Shown here: one piece after another, positions 35,566-42,985 of the stretch | How the letters are laid out: every line of letters starts with the position of its first letter | Numbering within the stretch: the stretch's first letter is position 1 | Assembly: GCA_963842065.1 (NCBI GenBank) | Contig: CAWJEW010000004.1 | Span: 1-64,000 of the forward strand | Source of the DNA: CAITWD01 sp963842065 | GTDB taxonomy: Bacteria; Actinomycetota; Thermoleophilia; Miltoncostaeales; Miltoncostaeaceae | Direction of reading: 5' to 3' | Length of the DNA stretch: 64,000 nt | Made by a program: the position numbers and the translations under genes | The notes under the pieces: generated by a model | Told to the model about the DNA's origin: nothing | Databases searched by the model: none | Seen by the model: the letters and a program-made list of their open reading frames with translations, nothing else

Positions 35566-36924
35566 ATGGCTACGCCACGTGTCATTCCCCGCCCACGCAT
35601 CGACGTCACCGAGGCGGTCCGCCGCGATGCACTGCCCCTGACCGGCGACCCGCACGACTACGACGCGTTGCTCGACAGGGTCGGCGATTCACGAGTCGTG
35701 CTCCTCGGTGAAGCCAGCCACGGCACGCACGAGTTCTACCGTGAGCGCGTCCGCATCACCAAGCGCCTCATCCAGGAACGCGGCTTTACGGCCGTTGCGA
35801 TCGAAGGCGACTGGCCCGACGCGTATCGCGTCAATCGCTTTGTCCGCGGCGCGGGGACCGACGCCGACGCAGAGGAGTCGCTGCGCGGGTTCCGGCGCTT
35901 CCCGACCTGGATGTGGCGCAACGCCGACGTGCTGGACTTCGTCGGCTGGTTGCGCGCCCGCAACGACGGCCTGACGAGCGCGGCCCAGGTCGGGTTCTTT
36001 GGGCTGGACCTCTACAGCCTGGGCGCCTCGATGCACGCCGTGATCGCCTACCTCGACGAGCACGACCCAGAGGCGGCCGATCGCGCGCGCCGCCGCTACG
36101 AATGCCTGCAGCCATATTCCGGCGAGAGCGCCGAGTACGGCCGCGCCGTCCTGCTCGGGGTCAGCCCCTCGTGCCGGCGGCACGTGGTCGAAGAGCTCGT
36201 CGAGCTGCGACGCCGGGCCGCCGATTACCTGCGCGCGGACGGCACCGCCGCCGAGGATGAGTACTTCTCCGCCGAGCAGAACGCAGTCCTGGTCGGCGAC
36301 GCGGAGGAGTACTACCGCACAATGCTCGGCGACGCCGCAGCATCGTGGAACCAGCGCGACCGCCATATGGCCGACACGCTCGACCATCTCATCGTGCATC
36401 TGGACCGGCACGACGGCGCGGGTCGCGTGGTGATCTGGGAGCACAACTCGCACATCGGGGACGCGCGCGCCACGGAGATGGGACAGCGCGGCGAGCTCAA
36501 CATCGGGCAGCTGATGCGCGAGCGGCACCCGCGCGATGTCGTGCTGGTGGGCTTCAGCACGTATACGGGGACCGTCACCGCCGCCTCGGCGTGGGGCGCG
36601 CCGGCCGAGCGCATGCGCGTCAGGCCTGCCATGGACGGAAGTTACGAGGCGATCTTCCACGCGGTCGGGCTTCCCGCATTCATGCTGTGCCCGCTCACCG
36701 ACGCCCCCTGCGCTGCGGCGCTCGGGCAGCCTCGCCTCGAACGCGCGATCGGCGTGATCTACCGGCCGCAGACCGAGCGCCAGAGCCACTGGTTCGCCAG
36801 CGATATCACCGGACAGTTCGACGTCGTGGTGCACGTCGACGTCACCCGTGCCGTGGAGCCGCTGGAGCGCGGGCGGCGATGGGGCCTCGACGAGCCACCC
36901 GAGACCTACCCCAGCGCACTGTAG
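35566..36924 (+). CDS. erythromycin esterase family protein
   Basis: 452 residues. Diagnostic motifs are VVLLGEASHGTHEFYRERVR (His52, the catalytic base in this fold), AVAIEGDWPDAYRVNRFVRG, FPTWMWRNADVLDFVGWLRA, NQRDRHMADTLDHL, VVIWEHNSHIGDARATEMGQ and VVLVGFSTYTGTVTAAS. True EreA/EreB esterases open macrolide lactones; distant members such as this one, linked to a phosphoribosyltransferase-hydrolase gene, have unknown substrates and do not by themselves prove resistance. The start is three bases after the upstream stop, so translation is coupled. No signal peptide. Confidence 0.93.
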   Translation: MATPRVIPRPRIDVTEAVRRDALPLTGDPHDYDALLDRVGDSRVVLLGEASHGTHEFYRERVRITKRLIQERGFTAVAIEGDWPDAYRVNRFVRGAGTDADAEESLRGFRRFPTWMWRNADVLDFVGWLRARNDGLTSAAQVGFFGLDLYSLGASMHAVIAYLDEHDPEAADRARRRYECLQPYSGESAEYGRAVLLGVSPSCRRHVVEELVELRRRAADYLRADGTAAEDEYFSAEQNAVLVGDAEEYYRTMLGDAAASWNQRDRHMADTLDHLIVHLDRHDGAGRVVIWEHNSHIGDARATEMGQRGELNIGQLMRERHPRDVVLVGFSTYTGTVTAASAWGAPAERMRVRPAMDGSYEAIFHAVGLPAFMLCPLTDAPCAAALGQPRLERAIGVIYRPQTERQSHWFASDITGQFDVVVHVDVTRAVEPLERGRRWGLDEPPETYPSAL

Positions 36925-37128
36925 GGGCCGTCGATCGTTCGTTGCGTGCGACCGCACCCGGTGGCATGCCCGGGTGACGGCGGTGGTTGGGGCCGATCAG
37001 CCGTCGGCATGCGCGCGCGGGCGCCGATGGCGCCAGACAGCGCCGGCGGCGGAGTCGCGTCCGGCGACGCGCACGGCGGCACGATCGGCCGCGCGGGCTA
37101 TGCTCGCTGTACCCCATAAGGAGGGGAC

Positions 37129-37455
37129 ATGAGCACCCAGGCAAATGAACCTGACGACCAGCCGGATGTGCCGCCGGAGGAAGAACTCGCGGACGAGCTG
37201 CTCCTGAGCGTGGACGGTGCATACTCCGACGAGCGTGCTGACCCGGCAATGGCTCCGGTGATCGAGGCCGGCGGAGGCGTGGCAGAGGGGTTCGAGCAGT
37301 CGGAGGCCCTGCTCGTCGACCACGCCACCAGCGGTCTCGGTGGCACGATGCGCATCCTGCGCGATGCCGGCGCGATGGAGGCGGAGCCCGACACCGCGAC
37401 CTACGGTGAGGCCGACCAAGAGCGGTCCAGCGAACGAGAGAGCGACCAAACCTAG
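37129..37455 (+). CDS. small acidic protein of unknown function
   Basis: 108 residues with an excellent ribosome binding site (AAGGAGGGG before the ATG). It is strongly acidic, with many Glu and Asp (PPEEELADELLLSVDGAYSD at the N-terminus and DQERSSERESDQT at the end) and a short more ordered middle (EQSEALLVDHATSGLGGTMR). No domain, signal peptide or metal site is recognised. The composition suggests a soluble, partly disordered protein. Its stop meets the stop of the transporter on the other strand. Confidence 0.75.
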   Translation: MSTQANEPDDQPDVPPEEELADELLLSVDGAYSDERADPAMAPVIEAGGGVAEGFEQSEALLVDHATSGLGGTMRILRDAGAMEAEPDTATYGEADQERSSERESDQT

Positions 37456-38402
37456 GCGGCTGTCTCGGTGGCCGCCTGCCGCGGCGCGTCAGCGGCGTCG
37501 GCGTGGGGCGCGGTCGCGATGACCACGGCGGCGCCGAGCGCGATCCCCAGCGCGCCGAGCGCGACCACGACGTGCCAATCGGGACGCGCGAGCCGCTCCT
37601 CGAGGAGCGCCGCGCCGAGCGCGACGGCGACGATCGGACTCGCGACCGAGCCCGCCGCGACGGTGGGAGCCAGCTTGCCGGTCGCCAACCCAAACTGCTG
37701 GAAGACGACGCCGAGCACGCCGAAGAGGCCGATGAGGTAGAGCTTGGGATCGGTCAGCACCGCCGTGATGCTGGTGTGCAGCTCAGCCAGGACGGGCTTT
37801 GCCATGACCGCCAGAAGGCCCGCCGTCGCGCCCGAGACCGCCCCGTTGGCCGCCGCCCGGGTGGACAGGCTGCCACGATCGCCGATCACCAGGATGACGA
37901 CGCAGATTCCGGCGACCAGCAGAGAGGCAATCAGCCACGCCGGGCCCGGGGCGTTTGAGCGCCCATCCGCGGGATCGCCGACCTTTGCGAACACCGACAG
38001 GCCGGCCACGATCACCACCGCGGCGAGCACCTCGCGCTTGCTGACGTGCTGCTTGGTCAACCACACGCCGAGCGGCAAGACGAACACCAGCGTCATCGTC
38101 AGGAATACCTGGACGATGGAGACCCGCCCGCGGTCCAGCGCGGCGGCCTGGAACGCCCAGCCCACCACCATGACCCCGAGCGCCATCAGCCACACGGGAC
38201 GGGCGACCAGCTGCAGCAGCGAGCCCGGATTGCGCACCGACACGTCGGGAACCTCGTATGTCCCGCGCTGCTGCATGACGGTCGAGAGCGCGAACGCGAG
38301 AGCCGAGATCAGTGCAAGAACTTCAGCGATGGGAGAATCCTTGTTGGGTCGCCGACCGGGCCGCGCGGCACGCGGGACCTCGTTGTGGCGGCCAGACGCC
38401 AC
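37452..38402 (-). CDS. DMT-superfamily transporter (EamA/NIPA-like)
   Basis: 316 residues from a GTG at 38402, although translation may start further in because the first 20 residues are basic and unusual. Nine or ten hydrophobic segments run from IAEVLALISALAFALSTVMQ to LGALGIALGAAVVIATAP, in two repeats of about 130 residues. GTYEVPDVSVRNPGSLLQLV and ALLEERLARPDWHVVVALGA are motifs seen in NIPA-like and EamA-like drug/metabolite transporters. The substrate is unknown. It is divergent from the GAP-family gene, with only about 33 bases between the two starts, so both promoters overlap. Confidence 0.85.
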   Translation of the reverse strand: MASGRHNEVPRAARPGRRPNKDSPIAEVLALISALAFALSTVMQQRGTYEVPDVSVRNPGSLLQLVARPVWLMALGVMVVGWAFQAAALDRGRVSIVQVFLTMTLVFVLPLGVWLTKQHVSKREVLAAVVIVAGLSVFAKVGDPADGRSNAPGPAWLIASLLVAGICVVILVIGDRGSLSTRAAANGAVSGATAGLLAVMAKPVLAELHTSITAVLTDPKLYLIGLFGVLGVVFQQFGLATGKLAPTVAAGSVASPIVAVALGAALLEERLARPDWHVVVALGALGIALGAAVVIATAPHADAADAPRQAATETAA

Positions 38403-38434
38403 CGCCCCTTCGGGTCCGGCACACTCTACCCCGG

Positions 38435-39091
38435 ATGCTCTTCGTCACGCTCACGCTGTTCGGGCTTCTGATCGCGCTGCGGCCGCTGGGCGTGACGGCC
38501 GTCCTCCTCTTGCTGTCCGGCGCGCGCGGGACGGTCCGATCGCTGGGATTCGCCGTCGGCTGGGTCCTCACGATCGCTGTTATCGGCATCGCGGTCGTCG
38601 CCCTCTTTCAGGGCGCCCAACAAGACTCGTCCCAGCGTACCGTCTCCCACGCGGCGGTTGTGCTCGAGCTGGTGGTAGGCATCCTCGCGCTCGCCGCCGC
38701 CGCCGTCATGCTCCGCCGGTCACGGGCGCGTCTGACCGAGCGACAAGCACCACAATGGCTCTCGCACCTCGACCGCGTCGGGGTCGTGGTGGCGTTTATC
38801 GCCGGCATGGTTGCCGTGAGCCATCTCACGGTGGCCGTCGCATCGGTCGAGATCTACCGTGCGCAGCTCTCAGAAGCAGGCGATGCACTGGCGCTCGTGT
38901 GGCTGGCGCTGGTGGGCACGTCGAGCATCGTGGTCCCCGTCGTGCTCGTCGGCGTCGCGCCGCGTCGATACCGGCCACACCTCGAACAGCTCATCGCATC
39001 GATCAACGCGCATGCCGACGTCGTTGCGGTCATCATCGTCGCCGTGCTTGGCGTCTATCTCGTGCTCCGTGGCCTGACGGGCCAGAAGTAG
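38435..39091 (+). CDS. GAP-family (Sap/LysE-like) membrane protein
   Basis: 218 residues from the ATG at 38435 with about six helices (FVTLTLFGLLIALRPLGVTA, AVGWVLTIAVIGIAVVALF, VVLELVVGILALAAAAVML, VGVVVAFIAGMVAVSH, ALVWLALVGTSSIVVPVVLV and VVAVIIVAVLGVYLVLRGLT). LRPLG after the first helix is typical of the GAP family, which is distantly related to LysE exporters and includes the mycobacterial Sap (sulfolipid-1-addressing protein). It may help export a lipid or small molecule. A strong hairpin follows directly after the stop. Confidence 0.8.
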   Translation: MLFVTLTLFGLLIALRPLGVTAVLLLLSGARGTVRSLGFAVGWVLTIAVIGIAVVALFQGAQQDSSQRTVSHAAVVLELVVGILALAAAAVMLRRSRARLTERQAPQWLSHLDRVGVVVAFIAGMVAVSHLTVAVASVEIYRAQLSEAGDALALVWLALVGTSSIVVPVVLVGVAPRRYRPHLEQLIASINAHADVVAVIIVAVLGVYLVLRGLTGQK

Positions 39092-39131
39092 CGCGCACAC
39101 GGCGCCGCTCGGGCGCGACGCCGTGTGCGCG
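39092..39131 (+). terminator. hairpin terminator after the GAP-family gene
   Basis: A 13-bp perfect inverted repeat (CGCGCACACGGCG paired with CGCCGTGTGCGCG) with a 14-base loop begins one base after the stop codon. It is the best-formed hairpin in this part of the window; no T run. Confidence 0.65.
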
Positions 39132-39305
39132 AACGCGACCGGCGCCTCGCAACGACCGGGCGACGCATCCGGAAGGTCGATCGCGCCGCGGCTGGCCCCG
39201 CGCGGCGCGCGCAATTGGGTAGCGTTCACCACAGGACCGGCGACCCAGACCGGCGCGGGTGTCGTCACATCGTCCGTTGCTCGAACCCGACAGAAGGTGT
39301 CACGC

Positions 39306-40013
39306 ATGGCGGAGGGCCTGACGCCCGCCGAGGTGGGCAAGGAGATCGGCGAGCACGGCAAGCATGAGGCCGGCGACGCCGAGCACGATCGCCGTGCGCG
39401 GACCCTGTCGATCATCGAGGCCCTGCTCTTGTCGCTCGTGGCGGTGCTCGCGGCATTCTCGGGCTATGCGGCAGCCAAATGGAGCACCGACTCGTCGGTC
39501 TCGCTGGCGAAGGCGTCCGCGCTGAGGACGAAGGCCAACCGCGCCGATCTCGAGGGCCTGCAGGTCCGCACGCTGGACTCGGTCTCGTTCAACGCCTGGT
39601 TCAGCGCCTTCGTCGCCGGCAACACGACCGCCGAACAGCTCGCCGAAAAGCGCCTTCGTCCCGGATACCTGCCCGCGTTCAAGGCCTGGCTGGCGACCGA
39701 TCCGGCCCACAATCCCAACGCGCCGCCGGGCCCCGCCTACATGCCGCAGTACGTGATTCCCCAGGAGACCGCCGCAACCGCCTACGACGCACAGGCCGAT
39801 GCCGCGTTCGCGTCGGGATCGGCGGCAGGAGCCACCGCCGACAAGTACGTGCGCGACACCGTCTTCTTGGCGACGGTGCTGTTCCTTGTCGGTATCAGCA
39901 GCCACTTCCCCCTCCACCAGGCGCGCTTCGCGCTGATCGGTGTCGGAGCGCTGATCCTGATCTTCAGCGTGATCCAATTGCTCGGCCTGCCAGGACCTCC
40001 CGGCGGTCTCTAG
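39306..40013 (+). CDS. membrane protein of unknown function (DUF4337-like layout)
   Basis: 235 residues from the ATG at 39306; upstream in-frame codons look non-coding. After a His/Glu/Asp-rich N-terminus (GKEIGEHGKHEAGDAEHDR) come one helix (IIEALLLSLVAVLAAFSGYA), a soluble region of about 125 residues, and two C-terminal helices (TVFLATVLFLVGISSHFPL and FALIGVGALILIFSVIQLLG). One early helix plus a C-terminal hairpin with a charged domain between them recalls DUF4337 proteins, but I could not confirm this. Role unknown. A palindromic terminator lies beyond the stop. Confidence 0.8.
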   Translation: MAEGLTPAEVGKEIGEHGKHEAGDAEHDRRARTLSIIEALLLSLVAVLAAFSGYAAAKWSTDSSVSLAKASALRTKANRADLEGLQVRTLDSVSFNAWFSAFVAGNTTAEQLAEKRLRPGYLPAFKAWLATDPAHNPNAPPGPAYMPQYVIPQETAATAYDAQADAAFASGSAAGATADKYVRDTVFLATVLFLVGISSHFPLHQARFALIGVGALILIFSVIQLLGLPGPPGGL

Positions 40014-40108
40014 ACACCGGCCGCCGTGCCCGCCCCTGCTTGGGGCAGCGGACCCGCGCGCATCGCAGCCGTCGGGCGCCAGCGGTCACTGACCCATGGC
40101 CCGGCAGC

Positions 40109-40135
40109 GACGGGGTCGCCCCGGGCGACCCCGTC
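40109..40135. terminator. bidirectional hairpin between convergent genes
   Basis: GACGGGGTCGCCC, a single C and GGGCGACCCCGTC form a 13-bp near-perfect palindrome between the membrane-protein stop (40013) and the nitroreductase stop (40147), well placed to end transcription from both sides. Confidence 0.6.
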
Positions 40136-40146
40136 GGACGGCCGAT

Positions 40147-40776
40147 CTACACGAACCGCACCGCTTGCGCGAATTCGAGGCGCGGGAGGCGGTCGAACCA
40201 CGGGTTCTCCCCGGGCCTGCCGATGTTGACCACCAGCAGCGAGCGCCAGCGACCGTCGGAGAAGAACTCCGCATCGACACCGGCGGCGTCGAATCCCGCC
40301 ATGGGCCCGGCCGCGAGCCCCGCCGCACGCACCGCCATCAGGAAGTACGCGACCTGAAGCGTCGCGTTGAACCGGGCGTGCACGGCCCGCGCGGTGTCGT
40401 CCGCCGCAAAGTAGTCGCGCAGCTCCGGGCGCGACGGGAACAGCTGCGGGATGAATTCGTGGAAGTCGAGGTCGGCGGCAAGGATCGCGACCGCCGGCGC
40501 CGCTGCGGTCTTTGCCTTGTTGCCCTCGGACATGTGATCCACAAGGCGCGCACGCGCGTCGGGCGAGCTGACAAACAGCACCCGCAACGGGTTGGTGTTG
40601 GCCGCGGTCGGCGGAAACTTGGCCAGCTCCCAGATGGCACGCAACTGGTCGTCGCTGACCGGCTCATCCGTGAACGTGTTGGCGCTCCGGGCCTCGGTGA
40701 ACAGCAGGGCCTGGGCGGGTTCGTCGAGCGCGATGTGCTCGGCGAGCAGTGCTGCGGGCACGTCGTCGTGGGGCAT
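40147..40776 (-). CDS. nitroreductase-family FMN oxidoreductase, RutE-like
   Basis: 209 residues from the ATG at 40776 (MPHDDVPAALL), which has AGGAG upstream; an in-frame extension to 40926 seems non-coding. LLFTEARSANTFTDEPVSDD, LRAIWELAKFPPTAANTNPL and RVLFVSSPDARARLVDHMSE match the RutE/YdfG-like group (malonic semialdehyde reductase), with the FMN-binding Arg-Ser and the Thr/Ala/Asn loop. ALAAGPMAGFDAAGVDAEFF-like text follows as expected, and NIGRPGENPWFDRLPRLEF ends the domain. In the Rut pyrimidine pathway the enzyme reduces malonic semialdehyde to 3-hydroxypropionate, but no other rut genes are present, so another aldehyde or quinone substrate is possible. Confidence 0.9.
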   Translation of the reverse strand: MPHDDVPAALLAEHIALDEPAQALLFTEARSANTFTDEPVSDDQLRAIWELAKFPPTAANTNPLRVLFVSSPDARARLVDHMSEGNKAKTAAAPAVAILAADLDFHEFIPQLFPSRPELRDYFAADDTARAVHARFNATLQVAYFLMAVRAAGLAAGPMAGFDAAGVDAEFFSDGRWRSLLVVNIGRPGENPWFDRLPRLEFAQAVRFV

Positions 40777-41085
40777 GCGCCAGCGTCTCCTGGGGTTGTG
40801 TCTCGGTTGCAATGGTGCGCCGCATTCGTCGGCCACGCCGCCAGCGAGCAGCAAGCACGGCCGCCGACGAATTGATTGCGGAGTCAAGCTTTCTTCAAAC
40901 GTACACGACAATACTTGTGCACGCAAGCAACATCGGCGCGCCGCACGGCAGTGGGTGGGAGCACCTGCGGGCCACTCCGAGCTGGCCCGCAGGTGTTGGG
41001 CGCACGCCGAGCTGGCCCAGAACGTCCCGGTGAGGTCCCAGATGCCCGTGAGACCGTTGAAGGGGCCACCGAGGGTCGCGCAGGC
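40777..41085. other. intergenic region with a 12-bp hairpin
   Basis: This stretch separates the nitroreductase start from a PASTA-like gene fragment. It contains the perfect inverted repeat at 40962-40995 described separately. No gene is supported here. Confidence 0.4.
40962..40995. repeat. perfect 12-bp inverted repeat
   Basis: CACCTGCGGGCC and GGCCCGCAGGTG separated by ten bases (ACTCCGAGCT). It lies between the start of the nitroreductase gene and the end of the fragment at 41086, both on the minus strand, so it may terminate transcription of the latter or be an operator for the former. Confidence 0.5.
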
Positions 41086-41394
41086 TCAGTTCACGAGATG
41101 CGCGTGGGTCTTCGCGTTGTCGGTCCCGCTGACCGCCGCGGTCAGGCCGGGGCGGGTGCCGTTGGGCTTCGGCGACCCCTGGGTGAAGGACGGGATGCTC
41201 CATTCGGCCGCGAACGCACGCAGGTCACCGCTCAGCGTGCCGGCACGCACCCTGATAATCGGCGGCCGAACCTTCTTGCCTGCCGAGGGGCTGTATCCCG
41301 CAACGTTGTTGACGCGGAGACGTGATCTCAGTGAGCCTTCCGGGCGATTGTGGAGCTGGCGAAGCACACGGTCGCGGCGGTCGCACGGCGTCAT
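41086..41394 (-). pseudogene. orphan C-terminal fragment, PASTA-like
   Basis: 102 codons from an ATG at 41394 to TGA. The middle reads LRVNNVAGYSPSAGKKVRPP followed by IIRVRAG, which resembles a PASTA repeat (typically V..Q.P.AG..V.PG..V.L.V.). The remainder (TLSGDLRAFAAEWSIPS and GTDNAKTHAHLVN) is not recognised. About 88% of codons end in G or C across the last 80 codons, as in true genes here, whereas the codons upstream lose that bias, so it appears to be the surviving 3' end of a larger gene. There is no clear ribosome binding site. Confidence 0.35.
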
Positions 41395-41663
41395 ATCGCC
41401 GCAACATATTACCCCTGCGCCGACACGGCACCGTCCGTCCTGCGCCGCGACGCGAGCGTCTGCCGCGTCACCAGCCGCGCGGCGCGACGGCCACGGCGCT
41501 CGTGGGACGGGCGCCACACAGCGTGCGCCGACGTGGCCGGACCGAAACATCGTGTGCGTCCCGGCCCCGCTGAGGTCCGCGCTGGAGCGGCCGAAGCGGA
41601 TGGCCCCCTGGGAGTCGCGCGTGTAGGCTGAGGCTGCTCGATTCACCCCTACGGAGGGAAGTT

Positions 41664-41972
41664 ATGGCACGCGGACGCCTTCTCATGTTGGGCGGCGGAA
41701 TGATGGCGGGATCGGCGATGGCCAAGAACAAGGCCAATCAGCAGGCGGCCACGCAGGAACAGATGCAGCAGGAGGCACAGGCCGCGGCGCAGGAAGAGGT
41801 TGCCAAGGCGCAACTCGCCCAACCCACACCGGCCGCGGCGCCGGCAGCCCCTGCAGCCGCCGAGCCGGATCGCATTGCGCAGCTCAAGGACCTCGCCGAT
41901 CTCCATCAGTCCGGGGTCTTGAACGACGCAGAGTTCGAGGCCGAGAAGACCCGAATCCTTGGGGGCGGCTGA
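41664..41972 (+). CDS. SHOCT-domain protein
   Basis: 102 residues with GGAGG before the ATG. The N-terminus is Met/Gly-rich and hydrophobic (MARGRLLMLGGGMMAGSAMA), the middle is a Gln/Ala-rich, charge-patterned low-complexity linker (QEQMQQEAQAAAQEEVAKAQ), and the last 35 residues are a SHOCT domain: IAQLKDLADLHQSGVLNDAE followed by FEAEKTRILG. SHOCT is a short C-terminal oligomerisation module common in actinobacteria. It is coupled to the following DUF6325-like gene, whose ATG lies one base beyond this stop. Confidence 0.9.
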   Translation: MARGRLLMLGGGMMAGSAMAKNKANQQAATQEQMQQEAQAAAQEEVAKAQLAQPTPAAAPAAPAAAEPDRIAQLKDLADLHQSGVLNDAEFEAEKTRILGGG

Positions 41973-41973
41973 G

Positions 41974-42486
41974 ATGGCGTTCGGGCCGATTCAGCTCCTT
42001 GTCGTCGGCTTCGAGGAGGGCCGCTTTGAGGGCGAGATCCTCAGCGAGCTCGAGCGCCTGCGCCAAGCGGACGTCATCCGCGTCGTCGATATGGTCTTTT
42101 TGCACTGCGACGACAACGGCGACGTCGACATCATTGAGATGAGCGACCTTGCCGCGAGTGAACAGCGCCAGCTGGGCGCCATCGCCGGCGCGCTCGTCGG
42201 GTTCGGTGCGGCCGGCGAGGAGGGTGCGCTTTTGGGCGCAGCCGCCGGCGCCGACGGGCCTCCGAGCGTCTGGGACGAAGCCGACGAACTGGACCTTGCC
42301 GAGGCCCTCGAGCCTGGTGAGGCGGTCGCCCTCGCCCTGATCGAGCACCGCTGGGCGATCCCGCTGCGGGGCGCCATCCAGCGCGCCGGCGGGCGCGCGA
42401 TCGCGGACTCCTGGATCCAGCCCGAGGACCTCGTGGCATTGGGCGAGGACGTTGCCGCACAGATGGCGCTGCTCGACGAGGGCTAG
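41974..42486 (+). CDS. DUF6325/DUF1269-like soluble protein
   Basis: 170 residues from the ATG at 41974. FGPIQLLVVGFEEGRFEGEI, ELERLRQADVIRVVDMVFLH and DIIEMSDLAASEQRQLGAIA are typical of the actinobacterial DUF6325-type family, a ferredoxin-like alpha/beta unit followed by a Gly/Ala-rich helix hairpin (GAIAGALVGFGAAGEEGALL) and a second alpha/beta half (GEAVALALIEHRWAIPLRGA). No enzymatic motif is visible. It pairs with the SHOCT gene just upstream, a frequent combination, so the two proteins may interact. A strong bidirectional hairpin follows. Confidence 0.85.
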   Translation: MAFGPIQLLVVGFEEGRFEGEILSELERLRQADVIRVVDMVFLHCDDNGDVDIIEMSDLAASEQRQLGAIAGALVGFGAAGEEGALLGAAAGADGPPSVWDEADELDLAEALEPGEAVALALIEHRWAIPLRGAIQRAGGRAIADSWIQPEDLVALGEDVAAQMALLDEG

Positions 42487-42678
42487 GACCACCCGTCCGG
42501 CTGACCGCGGCACCGGGTCGTCGGTCCACCGGCGCGTGCGTCGCGTGCGCCGGTGGCGCCCGCCGACGAACCGGTCGTCGCCAGCCTGCGCGTAAGAATG
42601 CAGCGCGGTCGGCCGACTGCCAGCGACATGGCGGCCGACGGGCGGCGTCACGGCGCCGGAGCGCGTTGCCGGGTGTAT

Positions 42679-42704
42679 CGGGCGGCGGGGTCCCCCGCCG
42701 CCCG
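42679..42704. terminator. strong bidirectional terminator hairpin
   Basis: CGGGCGGCGGGG and CCCCGCCGCCCG form a perfect 12-bp stem with a two-base spacer, between the DUF6325-like gene (plus) and the dehydratase operon (minus), both of which end here. Confidence 0.75.
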
Positions 42705-42709
42705 CACCG

Positions 42710-42985
42710 CTAGGCGAGAAACGGCTCCAGCTCGCGTTCGATCTGCTGACCCGTCAGGCTCTCGCCCTCGTTCAGCCGCTCGAGGAGTCCGGCGATCGCC
42801 TTCTTTGCCTCGCGCCGCTGCGCCGTGCCGAGGAAGCCATCAAATACGTGGTCCCCGGCGAGCGCGCGGCTGATCTCGTCGTCCTTGTTGTGGTCGCCGA
42901 GTTCGGTGAAGTAGACGACGCGATACTTGAGGTTGTAGTTGCTCTCGCGGTAGATCTCGAACATCACACGGTCTTCGACCCTCAT
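42710..42985 (-). CDS. small conserved-looking protein, third gene of the dehydratase operon
   Basis: 91 residues. ATG overlaps the stop of the activase gene (ATGA), so it belongs to the operon. The sequence FEIYRESNYNLKYRVVYFTE then LGDHNKDDEISRALAGDHVF, followed by a helical tail (REAKKAIAGLLERLNEGESL), is unlike anything I recognise but has the aromatic, mixed-charge look of a compact soluble domain. Its codon use is like that of its neighbours. A role as an accessory to the dehydratase/activase pair is suggested by coupling alone. Confidence 0.8.
   Translation of the reverse strand: MRVEDRVMFEIYRESNYNLKYRVVYFTELGDHNKDDEISRALAGDHVFDGFLGTAQRREAKKAIAGLLERLNEGESLTGQQIERELEPFLA

Noticed and set aside
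32959..35655. An 898-codon open frame on the minus strand opposite the protease and fusion genes
   Set aside because: It crosses two well-recognised plus-strand genes and the gap between them and contains no recognisable domain; it is a GC-rich antisense frame.
35566..36924. Reading the erythromycin-esterase homologue as an antibiotic resistance gene
   Set aside because: Distant members linked to a phosphoribosyltransferase-hydrolase gene are common in soil bacteria and not known to confer resistance.
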